IMG/VR virus record: IMGVR_UViG_3300042562_002309
Span: 1-62,922 of that record
Reading direction: 5' to 3' (one strand)
Origin: a virus
Length of the DNA: 62,922 nucleotides
This document shows, in pieces, positions 1-7,128 of this stretch. Within the stretch, counting starts at the first letter, position 1. Each line of letters starts with the position of its first letter. The notes beneath the pieces are model-generated. The model was given only the letters and a program-made list of their open reading frames with translations. It ran no database searches and was not told the DNA's origin. The translations under genes and the position numbers were made by a program.

Positions 1-1
1 A

Positions 2-49
2 TGGCTAAACTACATATTCAGATCTTCTACTAATCCACCTCCAAAATGA
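2..49 (+). CDS. 3' end of an upstream gene (partial)
   Basis: An open frame enters from the left edge and reads WLNYIFRSSTNPPPK before stopping at TGA 47-49. That stop overlaps the ATG at 46 as ATGA, the usual sign of translational coupling in this genome. A second frame ends at 31-33, so the choice of frame is not secure. Too little remains to suggest a product. Confidence 0.4.
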   Translation, partial: WLNYIFRSSTNPPPK

Positions 50-414
50 TTCATGATTTTAAGAGAGCCGGCCGCGATGCAATACGAAGGTATATCCTTG
101 CTCGACAATGTCTGGAAAGGAAAGCAATGATGTGCAAATCAACACACAGAGTCGATGCAGTTAAGAGAGTCATATATCAGCACGAGAAGACTATGAACCC
201 TCATTACGACATAAATCCAGAAATACTTCTCGATCCTGGAACGATAGGCGGTTCGGGTCGGCATCACATCAAATACAAAGTAGAGTATATCTCTAAGTTA
301 GATTCTAAATGGAGAAACTGGTATGACAAAGAAATCGACATTGATATCGAAAAGACCATTGTAGAATATCGAGATATTAGATTAGAAGAAATATTGAAAG
401 AGTCGGATGAATAG
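46..414 (+). CDS. hypothetical protein, 122 aa
   Basis: Unrecognised soluble protein. The N-terminal third is basic and rich in Arg and Lys, with Cys22 and Cys30. The C-terminal 30 residues are acidic. The start codon overlaps the stop of a possible upstream frame (ATGA). The TAG stop lies in the loop of the terminator at 401-430, so this is the last gene of its transcript. It converges on the rhodanese gene. No function can be assigned. Confidence 0.6.
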   Translation: MIHDFKRAGRDAIRRYILARQCLERKAMMCKSTHRVDAVKRVIYQHEKTMNPHYDINPEILLDPGTIGGSGRHHIKYKVEYISKLDSKWRNWYDKEIDIDIEKTIVEYRDIRLEEILKESDE

Positions 415-430
415 TCCGACTTTTTATTTT
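401..430. terminator. intrinsic terminator, possibly bidirectional
   Basis: AGTCGGA (401-407) pairs with TCCGACT (415-421) around a 7-nt loop, followed by TTTTATTTT. It lies between two convergent genes. Confidence 0.85.
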
Positions 431-858
431 ACAGGAAACCCGTAGTCCAACCAACCAGCAACTGGTATTCCTTCAACCGGAGAAACACCCATTCCAAATT
501 TTAAAGATATTACATCATATCCCAATAGTTTTAGTGATACCAACATTTGACTCGATGTGTGTCCAACATAGCAGATAAGAACAATTCTCTTATCCTTAGG
601 AAGCTTTTCTAAATTTTCAAGTAAGTCTTTCCAAAATATATTCTTTGCACCTTTGATATGACCAGACTTAAAGTCTTCAGACTTTCTTATATCCAACAAA
701 AAGTATTTACTTGGATCTTTATCCAAATCCTTTTTAAGATCCGGTGGGGTTATGTAGTTCCAGTTTTTATCAACCTCTTCCATATACGCTTTTAGTGAAG
801 TGAGTATGTAATCATTCTCTAAATCATCCTTTGCCTCAAAAAATTTTAAATGTTTCAT
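424..858 (-). CDS. rhodanese-like sulfurtransferase
   Basis: Single-domain rhodanese, 144 aa. The domain occupies roughly residues 32-140, with the typical LLDIR and SGHIKGAKNI segments followed by the catalytic loop CYVGHTS with Cys96 as the persulfide-carrying residue. Such proteins move sulfane sulfur between donors and acceptors, and the acceptor here is unknown. The N-terminus MKHLKFFEAKDD belongs to the MK-x-L-K-x-F class shared by several unrelated proteins in this window (see findings), so it may be packaged in the virion and trimmed. The start overlaps the stop of the membrane gene at 855-1085 by 4 bp, and the two form a minus-strand pair. Confidence 0.85.
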   Translation of the reverse strand: MKHLKFFEAKDDLENDYILTSLKAYMEEVDKNWNYITPPDLKKDLDKDPSKYFLLDIRKSEDFKSGHIKGAKNIFWKDLLENLEKLPKDKRIVLICYVGHTSSQMLVSLKLLGYDVISLKFGMGVSPVEGIPVAGWLDYGFPVK

Positions 859-1085
859 TCCTTCATCTTTTGTTTTCTATCCGACCAAATGTGGTACATA
901 TTTACTACGATAACCATCGAGTTTAAAAGTATTAGTGGCATTCTTCCGTGATAGAAAGCGTAGAATAAAAATATCACACATCCTACATTGTTTAGAATTC
1001 TAAGCAGTGTCACATTTTTCGTACAAAAGCTAATCAAAATTATTACCGATGCCATATAAGCCATTATTTCCATGAAATTTTCCAT
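855..1085 (-). CDS. small membrane protein, YgjV/PQ-loop-like
   Basis: 76 aa with three hydrophobic stretches (about residues 7-22, 32-45 and 50-62) and a basic tail, so an inner-membrane protein with about three helices. The spacing and the sequence around LRILNNVGCVIFLFYA resemble the Imp-YgjV family of bacterial inner-membrane proteins, which is related to PQ-loop/SemiSWEET proteins. This is family resemblance by eye, not proof. It is coupled by a 4-bp overlap to the rhodanese gene. TTTAATATATAAC (reverse strand, 1088-1100) lies just upstream of the start. Confidence 0.6.
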   Translation of the reverse strand: MENFMEIMAYMASVIILISFCTKNVTLLRILNNVGCVIFLFYAFYHGRMPLILLNSMVIVVNMYHIWSDRKQKMKE

Positions 1086-1101
1086 ATGTTATATATTAAA
1101 T

Positions 1102-1132
1102 TTGAAATCCAATATTAAATTTCATATCTTTG
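1102..1132 (+). promoter_or_regulatory. Bacteroidota-type promoter (TTG-N20-TATCTTTG)
   Basis: TTG at 1102-1104 and TATCTTTG at 1125-1132 match the -33 and -7 elements known for the housekeeping sigma factor of Bacteroidota. The element overlaps a TTG codon at 1130, which argues against translation starting there and for ATG 1169. Confidence 0.75.
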
Positions 1133-1168
1133 TTAAAACATAAACAACGTTTTTTTATAAATACTCTT

Positions 1169-1624
1169 ATGTTTATAAATGAAGTTATGGCACTTCTAAC
1201 GATACTGCCAAAGGTATTGGTCGCTACTATATGTGGTTGTTTGGTTGGGTGGGAAAGAGAAAAAAGAAATAAAGTTGCTGGTATAAGAACTAATATACTA
1301 ATATGTGTAGGATCTTGTATATTTACTATTACTTCTTTTTTGGCGGCACCGTATTATAGTTTATCAGATCCAACAAGAATATTGTCGACAATAGTCACAG
1401 GAATTGGATTCTTAGGAGCAGGTGCGATTATACAGAATAAAGATAAAATAACAGGACTAACTACCGCGGCATTTATATGGACTATTTCTGCAGTAGGAAT
1501 ATTGTGTGGAATGGGATTGACTTTAACTCCGATAGTACTTACTATAGGACTTATCTCAATATCACACTACTTCGAAAAAGTAGAACGATGGATAAAAAAA
1601 GATACAGAGAATGATAGAGATTGA
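1169..1624 (+). CDS. MgtC/SapB-family membrane protein
   Basis: 151 aa from ATG 1169; ATG 1187 is an alternative. The family signature GWEREKRNKVAGIRTN is present, followed by three more hydrophobic helices (FTITSFLAA, ILSTIVTGIGFLGAGAII, TTAAFIWTISAVGILCG). MgtC-like proteins of bacteria modulate membrane energetics, for example by inhibiting the F1Fo ATP synthase in intracellular pathogens. A role in altering the host membrane during infection is inference. The protein lacks the long soluble C-terminal domain of Salmonella MgtC. It is transcribed from a host-type promoter (1102-1132), consistent with early expression. Its 3' end overlaps the CYTH gene by 14 bp. Confidence 0.85.
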   Translation: MFINEVMALLTILPKVLVATICGCLVGWEREKRNKVAGIRTNILICVGSCIFTITSFLAAPYYSLSDPTRILSTIVTGIGFLGAGAIIQNKDKITGLTTAAFIWTISAVGILCGMGLTLTPIVLTIGLISISHYFEKVERWIKKDTENDRD

Positions 1625-2108
1625 AAGAAAGTTTTTACTAAAATCGATTCCGGATGTAAAGCCATCCGAGACTATAAAAATAAATCAATGGTATCTTAAA
1701 GTAGATGGTATTTGGGAAAGAGCAAGATCGATGGATTCCAATGTCTATGGAATCAAATGGGTCCATACCGTAAAGACACGAATTTCCGAAATATCAAATA
1801 TAGAAGAAGAGCGAGACTTATCTAAGGATGAGTTTGACGACTTTGTAAAAAGATGTAAAGATGCCAATATGAATGCAAGATATATTAAAAAACAAAGGCG
1901 TATTTATCCAGACGGAGAACTAAAATGGGAAGTGGACGTATTCTCTCTAAAATGTCATATCATAGTTGCCGAAATAGAAATACCTACGGAAGACTATGAT
2001 TTGCGGATTCCTGACTTTATACAGAAAAAAAATTTATTGGAGGTAACCGGCCTGAAGCAATTCAGTAATAGAAGTCTTTCCAATCGAGTCAAATCAAACT
2101 TTCGATAA
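1611..2108 (+). CDS. CYTH-domain phosphatase/cyclase-like protein
   Basis: 165 aa. The N-terminal EIERKF provides the diagnostic ExExK motif (Glu3, Glu5, Lys7). Further charged strands typical of the triphosphate tunnel follow: KTRISE, EEERDL, KKQRRIY, KWEVDVF, EIEIP. CYTH enzymes bind triphosphates with metal ions and act as class IV adenylate cyclases, thiamine triphosphatases or inorganic tripolyphosphatases. Which activity this one has cannot be read from the sequence. It overlaps mgtC by 14 bp and belongs to the same transcript. Confidence 0.85.
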   Translation: MIEIERKFLLKSIPDVKPSETIKINQWYLKVDGIWERARSMDSNVYGIKWVHTVKTRISEISNIEEERDLSKDEFDDFVKRCKDANMNARYIKKQRRIYPDGELKWEVDVFSLKCHIIVAEIEIPTEDYDLRIPDFIQKKNLLEVTGLKQFSNRSLSNRVKSNFR

Positions 2109-2126
2109 TTTCAATATATAAAATCT

Positions 2127-2711
2127 ATGGAAAGAAAATTAGAATTACGTATGTATGGATTCGTGCCCTACAATATATCGGAGATACAAAAAGCTATACA
2201 ATTTGGGCATTCCGTAGTAGAATACGGACAGATGGTCAAGCACAATCTAAATGAAACTACTATTGGTGAGCTATACGACGACTGGGCAGACAACTGGAAA
2301 ACTTTCATTATTCTAAATGGTGGCACTAGTAATCATATTGATCCTGAATATATAGGATCGATGGAAAGTATTTTAGAAGAGTTGAAAACCAATAACGTTA
2401 CTTTGTCAACTTTTAATGAACCGGATTTGAACGACATGCTTTCCGCGATAACGTTCATCATAGACGAAAGAGTTTTTAATAGAAAAGACTATCCAGACTT
2501 TGGTGATTGGGTTATGGTAAATCATTTCTCATATCTTAGAGACAACATGATAAATAGTGGCAAGATTGAAAAGATGAGAAAGGAAGGATATTTTATTGGT
2601 GGAAACGATAGAGAACGGAAGATATATTCTGACTGGACTGATTTTGTTGGTGGTGAGAAGAACGTCTTTCTTAGAGATTTTTTGAATCCAAACAAAGTAA
2701 AATTGGCATAA
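2127..2711 (+). CDS. PTH2-like (peptidyl-tRNA hydrolase fold) protein
   Basis: 194 aa. The segment KAIQFGHSVVEYG resembles the Q-x-x-H-A helix of PTH2-family proteins. FNEPDLNDMLSAITFII resembles the later strand-loop region seen in small phage PTH2-like proteins. The ~65-residue C-terminal extension is unusual and basic. PTH2 enzymes release peptides from peptidyl-tRNA, but catalytic competence is not certain here. AATATATAAA (2113-2122) lies 4 nt upstream. Its TAA stop overlaps the ATG of the next gene (TAATG). Confidence 0.5.
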   Translation: MERKLELRMYGFVPYNISEIQKAIQFGHSVVEYGQMVKHNLNETTIGELYDDWADNWKTFIILNGGTSNHIDPEYIGSMESILEELKTNNVTLSTFNEPDLNDMLSAITFIIDERVFNRKDYPDFGDWVMVNHFSYLRDNMINSGKIEKMRKEGYFIGGNDRERKIYSDWTDFVGGEKNVFLRDFLNPNKVKLA

Positions 2712-3049
2712 TGAACAACTGGTTGAAAATAGCCAATGACACGTTCTATGTAAAGGAATGTGACGTACAGCTCTCATTCGAGAAATGGGCTATTCTATAC
2801 CTTACTCTGGATATAAGCGCATATCCGAAATACTACGATGACTTTATAAATATATACGAAGGAAGAAAGTCATTTGACATATACACTGTTAAGTTTGCCG
2901 CTCAGAATTGTAGGATAAAAACTATGGACATAGACTTTGGTAAGAAGATTTCTATGAGCATTAGATGTGAAAACTTAGATGCACATAATATATCAGAACG
3001 AAGAGACGAACTTATCAATGATATACTAAGCTTTAAAATTATATTTTAA
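2711..3049 (+). CDS. hypothetical protein, 112 aa
   Basis: Unrecognised. Rich in aromatic residues in the first half (ILYLTLDISAYPKYYDDFINIYEG) and ending in a charged segment. It is coupled to the upstream PTH2-like gene by a 1-base overlap of stop and start, so the two products may act together. No signal peptide or membrane segment. Confidence 0.6.
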   Translation: MNNWLKIANDTFYVKECDVQLSFEKWAILYLTLDISAYPKYYDDFINIYEGRKSFDIYTVKFAAQNCRIKTMDIDFGKKISMSIRCENLDAHNISERRDELINDILSFKIIF

Positions 3050-3106
3050 TTTATCATAACCTTTGTCAGTTAAATATATTTGATTTCTTTTTTAATATTA
3101 AATATT

Positions 3107-3116
3107 AATATATAAA
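3107..3116 (+). promoter_or_regulatory. AATATATAAA element before a virion gene
   Basis: AATATATAAA occurs 17 nt upstream of the ATG at 3134, within an AT-rich gap. The same decamer recurs at 2113, 4692, 7100, 14141, 50931 and 54708. It resembles the T4 late-promoter core TATAAATA. A promoter role is inferred. Confidence 0.45.
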
Positions 3117-3133
3117 GAAACAATATTTTTAAG

Positions 3134-3916
3134 ATGGCAGACGAATACGTACCATACCAAGGAGGACTTACGATAGACGAATTTATCGATAGTATCAACA
3201 CAGAGCTTACAATAGGTTGTTCACTTCCTAGAACATTACCAGATGCTATGATCCGGCAGATAGTAGAAAAAAGAGCGTTGCCTTGGTTCTATAGATCTTA
3301 TCAATATGCCGTTCAGAAATTGTATTTTTTGATTAAAAAAGAGGCCTTCACCAGTGAAGAGTTTACGAAGTACAACTATGTTCAGGTTCCTTGTGAGATA
3401 CAATCGGTAATATACCTCTATGAGGTTAGAGGTACCAGTCTTTTCCAATTAGGTATAAATACTCCTAACCTTTCTGTAAACCTTGGTGTTACGAATCAAC
3501 CATACTTATCTTCATATGTTACAACAATCGGTGAGTTGGGTATGTACAAAACTTTGCTGGATAACATGTCGGACATGCTAAACCAGTTGAACAAATACAC
3601 ATTGAAGTACCAGTTCAACCAGTTGAACCATAGACTACACATATTAACAAATGTTAAGTATGACGTGATTATGGAAGCTTATGCCAACATACCACAGGAA
3701 AATCTATTCAATGATGATTTGTTCTTCAAATATTGTGTAGGATATGCCAAACAAGCATTGGGAAATATGGTCGGAAGGTATACGTTCACTTTGCCGGGTG
3801 GTGTCACGATCAATGCGAATGATTTGGTTTCTCAAGGAAAAGAAGAAGTTAAAGAAGTTGAAGAGGAAGTGAAAGGTCAAAGTAATTCTAGTTTCTTTTT
3901 CATGATCAAAAAGTAG
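3134..3916 (+). CDS. putative virion protein (neck/connector-like), 260 aa
   Basis: A soluble protein with a long helical middle and the C-terminal pattern YAKQALGNMVGRYTFTLPGG, then a linker and an acidic coiled segment (EEVKEVEEEVK). The LPGG-x-x-IN-x-x-L arrangement followed by an acidic helix recurs in structural proteins of T4-like phages, so a neck or head-tail connector role is suggested. That is a family impression, not a firm assignment. It stands alone behind the AATATATAAA element at 3107-3116, as expected for a late gene, and is followed by a homing endonuclease, which typically inserts beside conserved phage genes. It contains a short internal repeat (CCAGTTGAAC three times near 3574-3627). 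Confidence 0.55.
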   Translation: MADEYVPYQGGLTIDEFIDSINTELTIGCSLPRTLPDAMIRQIVEKRALPWFYRSYQYAVQKLYFLIKKEAFTSEEFTKYNYVQVPCEIQSVIYLYEVRGTSLFQLGINTPNLSVNLGVTNQPYLSSYVTTIGELGMYKTLLDNMSDMLNQLNKYTLKYQFNQLNHRLHILTNVKYDVIMEAYANIPQENLFNDDLFFKYCVGYAKQALGNMVGRYTFTLPGGVTINANDLVSQGKEEVKEVEEEVKGQSNSSFFFMIKK

Positions 3917-3952
3917 TTTACCAGGGAGTGTTAAAAAGTTTATATATAGTAT

Positions 3953-4693
3953 ATGGAAGAAATTAAATATACTATTTACAAACTTATTGATCCTTTAACC
4001 AACGAGACACGTTATATAGGATTGACATTTAATGATTTGAAACAAAGATTGAGATCACATTGTAGTGAGAATTCAAAATCACACAAATCAAATTGGATAA
4101 AAAAACTTAAATCAGAAGGAGTTAAGCCAATAATAGAATCGATTGAGGATAATATATCATCATATGATGAATGTTGTGAAAGAGAGATATTCTATATTGA
4201 GAAGTTCAAGTTAGATGGACATCGTCTTACAAATTCTGCAACAGGAGGTAATAAGAATAAGAAGATGTCCGATGAAACTAGGAAAAAAATGTCCGAATCA
4301 CATATCGAAAGATATAAGACTTACAAAATGGTACATTCTGAAGAAACTAAAGTATTATTGAGTAAAAGAGCTAAAGAAAAATTTGAAAATGAGTCGGAAC
4401 GTGATAAATTAAGAATATCCAATAAAAGATATGAAGATTCTAAAACGGATGAGCAAAGACTAAAGGATATTTTAATACAAAAATGCAAAACGGTTTATCA
4501 ATATGACAAAAAAATGAATCTAATCAACACATATCCATCTATAAATAATGCCGCAAAAATAAATAAAATATCCAATAGTAATATAACTAAATGTTGTCAG
4601 AAAAAAGTAGCGGCAGTTGGGGGTTTTGTATGGAGATATGAAGGTGATTTAACACCACCGACATATAAATACAAAAATGTTTCTGAAATTTAA
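3953..4693 (+). CDS. GIY-YIG homing endonuclease with NUMOD3/NUMOD1 tail
   Basis: 246 aa. The nuclease domain covers residues 1-95, with TIY (7-9), YIG (21-23), catalytic Arg32 in LKQRLRSH and a metal-binding Glu at 76-78. It is followed by two short NUMOD3-type DNA-binding repeats (around MSDETRKKMSESHIER and HSEETKVLLSKRAKE) and a NUMOD1-type helix-turn-helix module at 180-235 (YQYDKKMNLINTYPSINNAA). Such free-standing enzymes cut alleles lacking the gene and spread by repair. It is inserted between a conserved virion gene and small accessory genes. Unlike the other three homing endonucleases here it has no RHH partner gene. Confidence 0.9.
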   Translation: MEEIKYTIYKLIDPLTNETRYIGLTFNDLKQRLRSHCSENSKSHKSNWIKKLKSEGVKPIIESIEDNISSYDECCEREIFYIEKFKLDGHRLTNSATGGNKNKKMSDETRKKMSESHIERYKTYKMVHSEETKVLLSKRAKEKFENESERDKLRISNKRYEDSKTDEQRLKDILIQKCKTVYQYDKKMNLINTYPSINNAAKINKISNSNITKCCQKKVAAVGGFVWRYEGDLTPPTYKYKNVSEI

Positions 4694-4706
4694 TATATAA
4701 AATAGA

Positions 4707-4817
4707 ATGATGCTTAGATACGAACAACTTAATGAAAAAAAAATGTGGTACGTCGTGATTGGAATAGACAAAAGGTCTAAACTAACTAGAGAAGAAATAC
4801 AAAATTTAATATCATGA
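4707..4817 (+). CDS. small protein, 36 aa
   Basis: Reads MMLRYEQLNEKKMWYVVIGI and continues for 16 residues to TGA 4815-4817. The start lies 5 nt after AATATATAAA (4692-4701), and the stop overlaps the next ATG as ATGA, which supports real translation. The N-terminus LRYEQLNEKK is a short form of the recurrent MK-x-L-K-x-F...NE motif (see findings). Confidence 0.55.
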   Translation: MMLRYEQLNEKKMWYVVIGIDKRSKLTREEIQNLIS

Positions 4818-5443
4818 AATACTTAAAGAGATATAACGAAAATTTTAAAGGTTTTGCTAATGTTGATACTAGTCAAGATGCTTTCAATAGATGTCAAAAC
4901 TTATCAGAGGACGAATTCTTAAAAATATTAAGAGAAAATTGTAAAAACTTTTCACTTAGTAATGACCTTTTATATAGAAATAAAGAATATTCTGGTGATT
5001 TTCAGTTATTTAAACCATATAAAAGAAGAACAAACCCAGCAACTTTTCCAAAATTCTTTAATGGAATAGAGGATGATTCAAACTACCCGGTTAAAAGAAA
5101 GTTATCTTTGATAGGTGGTACAAATCCATCATTCATATCAGAGTTAGATCCGGATTTAGCGGTTTATATAGTTATACCGTTTGATAATTCTAAGATTGTT
5201 TTTTGTCCGGTTCCGGATTTATTATTTTTAGACGATAGAACAAAAGAAGAATATGTGAGTGGTGAGCCAGTTAGTGATAAAAATTTTGTGATGGTTGAAT
5301 ATACAAAAGACTTTAAAATTCCTGAGGAAGATTTAAGTAAACTACCCGGTCATAAATCCTCTCATTCGGGTTATGAGTTTTTTACATCCAGTAATTGTTT
5401 ACTAATTCATGAATCATATATAGATATTTTAAACCAAATTTAA
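4814..5443 (+). CDS. hypothetical protein with MK-x-L-K N-terminal motif, 209 aa
   Basis: Begins MKYLKRYNENFKG, one of the clearest members of the recurring N-terminal motif. The remainder is a mixed alpha/beta protein with segments such as LAVYIVIPFDNSKIVFCPVPD and a C-terminal SCLLI-like strand region ending DIL. No catalytic motif is recognised. It is coupled to the 36-aa gene by ATGA and followed directly by a strong terminator. Possibly a virion-packaged protein, by inference from the N-terminus. Confidence 0.65.
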   Translation: MKYLKRYNENFKGFANVDTSQDAFNRCQNLSEDEFLKILRENCKNFSLSNDLLYRNKEYSGDFQLFKPYKRRTNPATFPKFFNGIEDDSNYPVKRKLSLIGGTNPSFISELDPDLAVYIVIPFDNSKIVFCPVPDLLFLDDRTKEEYVSGEPVSDKNFVMVEYTKDFKIPEEDLSKLPGHKSSHSGYEFFTSSNCLLIHESYIDILNQI

Positions 5444-5449
5444 ATTAAA

Positions 5450-5477
5450 AAAACCAGTCAATCGACTGGGTTTTTTT
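5450..5477. terminator. intrinsic terminator
   Basis: CCAGTC (5454-5459) pairs with GACTGG (5464-5469) around AATC, flanked by A and T runs, so it can serve both convergent transcripts. Confidence 0.85.
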
Positions 5478-5500
5478 ATTTCATCTATTCTCATTTGTCG

Positions 5501-5710
5501 TCATTCTTCTAAGGTTACGAAATATCTTACATCTTGAAGCTCATAGTAAGGCATGTGCCTGAGTCCTTTATCGTTGGTGAAATCTATGATGTTTCCAAAC
5601 TGATCCATTAGAACCACGTACTTTTTTCCGTATGTAAAGCTTTCACAATAGCTGACGCAGACAATGATATCACCTCTTTTGAGTAGTTTAGTAGAAGATG
5701 TATTTTTCAT
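5501..5710 (-). CDS. hypothetical small protein, 69 aa
   Basis: Unrecognised, mostly beta in character (KRGDIIVCVSYCESFTYGKKYVVLMDQFGNIIDFTN). The layout, with GDIIVC followed by Y-G-K-x-Y-x-V, recalls SH3-like small phage proteins, but no family can be named. It overlaps the 5688-6002 gene by 23 bp on the same strand, so they are co-transcribed. Confidence 0.55.
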   Translation of the reverse strand: MKNTSSTKLLKRGDIIVCVSYCESFTYGKKYVVLMDQFGNIIDFTNDKGLRHMPYYELQDVRYFVTLEE

Positions 5711-6002
5711 CCTCTTTGATGCAATAGATTGAGATAGGATATATTCTCAAATCGTCGTTGCTTTCGTCAATCATGAATCTCATGGCACCATCTATAATCT
5801 CAGGGTTGATTATTTTTATAGTAGCATGGTGAAGACCTTTTAATACCGTATAGGAAATTTCATCCATTTCTTCGGTAAGGACCATATAGTTTTCCTTTCC
5901 TTGTATTTTACCATTCAATCCTTCGATAAAGTATGTCTTTTCGATTATTGACCTTAGAGCGTCTGTTGCCGAGCACTCTACTTTAATTTCATGTTTTACC
6001 AT
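5688..6002 (-). CDS. hypothetical protein, 104 aa
   Basis: Unrecognised soluble alpha/beta protein with charged surface segments. First of a two-gene minus-strand transcript with 5501-5710. No signal peptide, no membrane segment and no motif that could be named. Confidence 0.6.
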   Translation of the reverse strand: MVKHEIKVECSATDALRSIIEKTYFIEGLNGKIQGKENYMVLTEEMDEISYTVLKGLHHATIKIINPEIIDGAMRFMIDESNDDLRIYPISIYCIKEDEKYIFY

Positions 6003-6052
6003 TTCAGTTTATTTAGTTATTACGATATTTGTATTGATAAAGATAAAAAAGT

Positions 6053-6262
6053 TTAGCTATGATAGACGATATTTATAGATGTTATCTCATGGTCGTCAAA
6101 TGGGTATAGTTCTTTGAATAGTTCATATCCTTCATGTGAAGAATAGTTGTCGAACCCTTTGTTTATCTTTTTTATTATTGGAATAAGAGAATTTATCTGC
6201 GTGTTCGTCACTTCAATCTTTTGACGATTATCCTCTGTGTCTATTATTAAAAAACCTCTCAT
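6053..6262 (-). CDS. hypothetical small protein, 69 aa
   Basis: Short acidic protein starting MRGFLIIDTEDNRQKIEV. Upstream on its strand is TTATATATAAA, the recurring AT element. Function unknown. It sits in the minus-strand run 5501-6675 with its own upstream element. Confidence 0.5.
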   Translation of the reverse strand: MRGFLIIDTEDNRQKIEVTNTQINSLIPIIKKINKGFDNYSSHEGYELFKELYPFDDHEITSINIVYHS

Positions 6263-6297
6263 ATAAGTTTTATTTTTATTTATATATAAGTTTGTTA

Positions 6298-6675
6298 TTA
6301 TGGTAATATATTTTTTATTTCTTCGGAACCATCAGGATTGGCGGAGTGTATTACGTATTCAGGGAATTTAAAACCATTTTCATTACAGAAATTTAACAAA
6401 AACTTAGCACAATGCAATCCAGTATAAACCCGATTTTCATTTAGATCAAACCATTCTTCGAATGGTAGTTCTGCCTTTAGTTCTTCAACGTCTGCCAAGT
6501 CATAATCGAATGCAACCAAATCAGGAACACCATTGTTCTCGATCCATTTTACGAACTGACCATAAGAACGAACGATATCCCATTCTTCGTGATAGATACG
6601 ACAGTCTGTTCTTCGCCACATATAAGTAGCACAATCTATGGGTATCCGCCAATCGTCTAAAAATAACCGTTTCAT
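6298..6675 (-). CDS. cyclic-phosphate processing receiver-like (cREC) protein
   Basis: 125 aa. The pattern LFLDDWRIP at the start, then VRSYGQFVKWIE, PDLVAFDYDL and a C-terminal HSANPDGSEEI, is that of the cREC group of receiver-domain proteins. These have been linked by comparative genomics to processing of cyclic phosphate ends in RNA repair. A paired function with the RNA ligase at 42457 is possible but inferred. A TATGTTTG promoter element (reverse strand, 6680-6687) is only 4 nt from the start, so the transcript is nearly leaderless. Confidence 0.7.
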   Translation of the reverse strand: MKRLFLDDWRIPIDCATYMWRRTDCRIYHEEWDIVRSYGQFVKWIENNGVPDLVAFDYDLADVEELKAELPFEEWFDLNENRVYTGLHCAKFLLNFCNENGFKFPEYVIHSANPDGSEEIKNILP

Positions 6676-6679
6676 AGTG

Positions 6680-6687
6680 CAAACATA
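6680..6687 (-). promoter_or_regulatory. TAnnTTTG promoter element
   Basis: Reverse-strand TATGTTTG fits the Bacteroidota -7 consensus and lies 4 nt before the ATG of the cREC gene. Confidence 0.55.
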
Positions 6688-6708
6688 CGGACAAATTTTA
6701 ATATATAT

Positions 6709-6812
6709 AGTATAAGAACCGGGGGACTATGTCCCACTTTAGGACCGGTATAGTTTCAGCCCCAACGGGTACTATAAGAAAGCCACTGAATTCGCTACTC
6801 GGTGGCTTTCGC
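6709..6812 (+). ncRNA. structured noncoding RNA with terminator
   Basis: No ORF fits here, yet the GC content rises sharply and three helices nest or stack. ACCGG (6718-6722) pairs with CCGGT (6745-6749) and encloses GGGAC/GTCCC (6723-6727/6731-6735) plus the bulge ACTTTAGGA. ATAGT (6750-6754) pairs with ACTAT (6771-6775) and encloses CCC/GGG with an AAC loop. A terminator-like stem follows: AAGCCACTGA (about 6780-6789) with TCGGTGGCTT (about 6799-6808), then CGCTTTAT. Upstream lies TTTTAATATATATAGTATAA, possibly its promoter. It may be a free small RNA or the leader of the membrane gene downstream. No known RNA family was recognised. Confidence 0.6.
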
Positions 6813-6838
6813 TTTATAATATATATTGGGTGTTACTG

Positions 6839-7085
6839 ATGTTACCAATGGATAAGTCCAATCATATTATATACGGACTAATAATCTTTATAATATTTTA
6901 TTTTATTTTTAAAAAATTAAAAATTAAGAATAGTATAGTAATGACTTTTTTTGTTAACTGTCTATATTTCAATAATAAAAGAAATATTCGACTATCAAAA
7001 TATAAACATGCACACACCCGAAATATACGATGCTATGTGTACTATATTAGGAGCATTATTGGGAGTTATAATAAGTTTGATTTAA
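6839..7085 (+). pseudogene. frameshifted small membrane protein
   Basis: Frame 1 from ATG 6839 (or 6848; GTG 6830 is also possible) reads MDKSNHIIYGLIIFIIFYFI and onward, with two hydrophobic segments. It then turns into a basic sequence of no membrane character. After the T7 run at 6946-6952, the next frame continues naturally: LLTVYISIIKEIFDYQNIN, then MHTPEIYDAMCTILGALLG and a hydrophobic end, stopping at TAA 7083-7085. Removing one T would join both parts into one ~80-aa protein with three to four helices and the motif KEIFDY. It is either a pseudogene, a homopolymer sequencing error, or a slippery frameshift site. Function unknown; a holin-like role is only a guess from size and topology. 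Confidence 0.7.
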
Positions 7086-7128
7086 ACTTTGGTCTAATTA
7101 ATATATAAAAGAAACAACTAAAACAATT

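Noticed and set aside
1130-1168. TTG start for the MgtC-like protein
   Set aside because: The TTG is part of a TATCTTTG promoter. ATG 1169 or 1187 is more likely, and the extra residues do not resemble the family.
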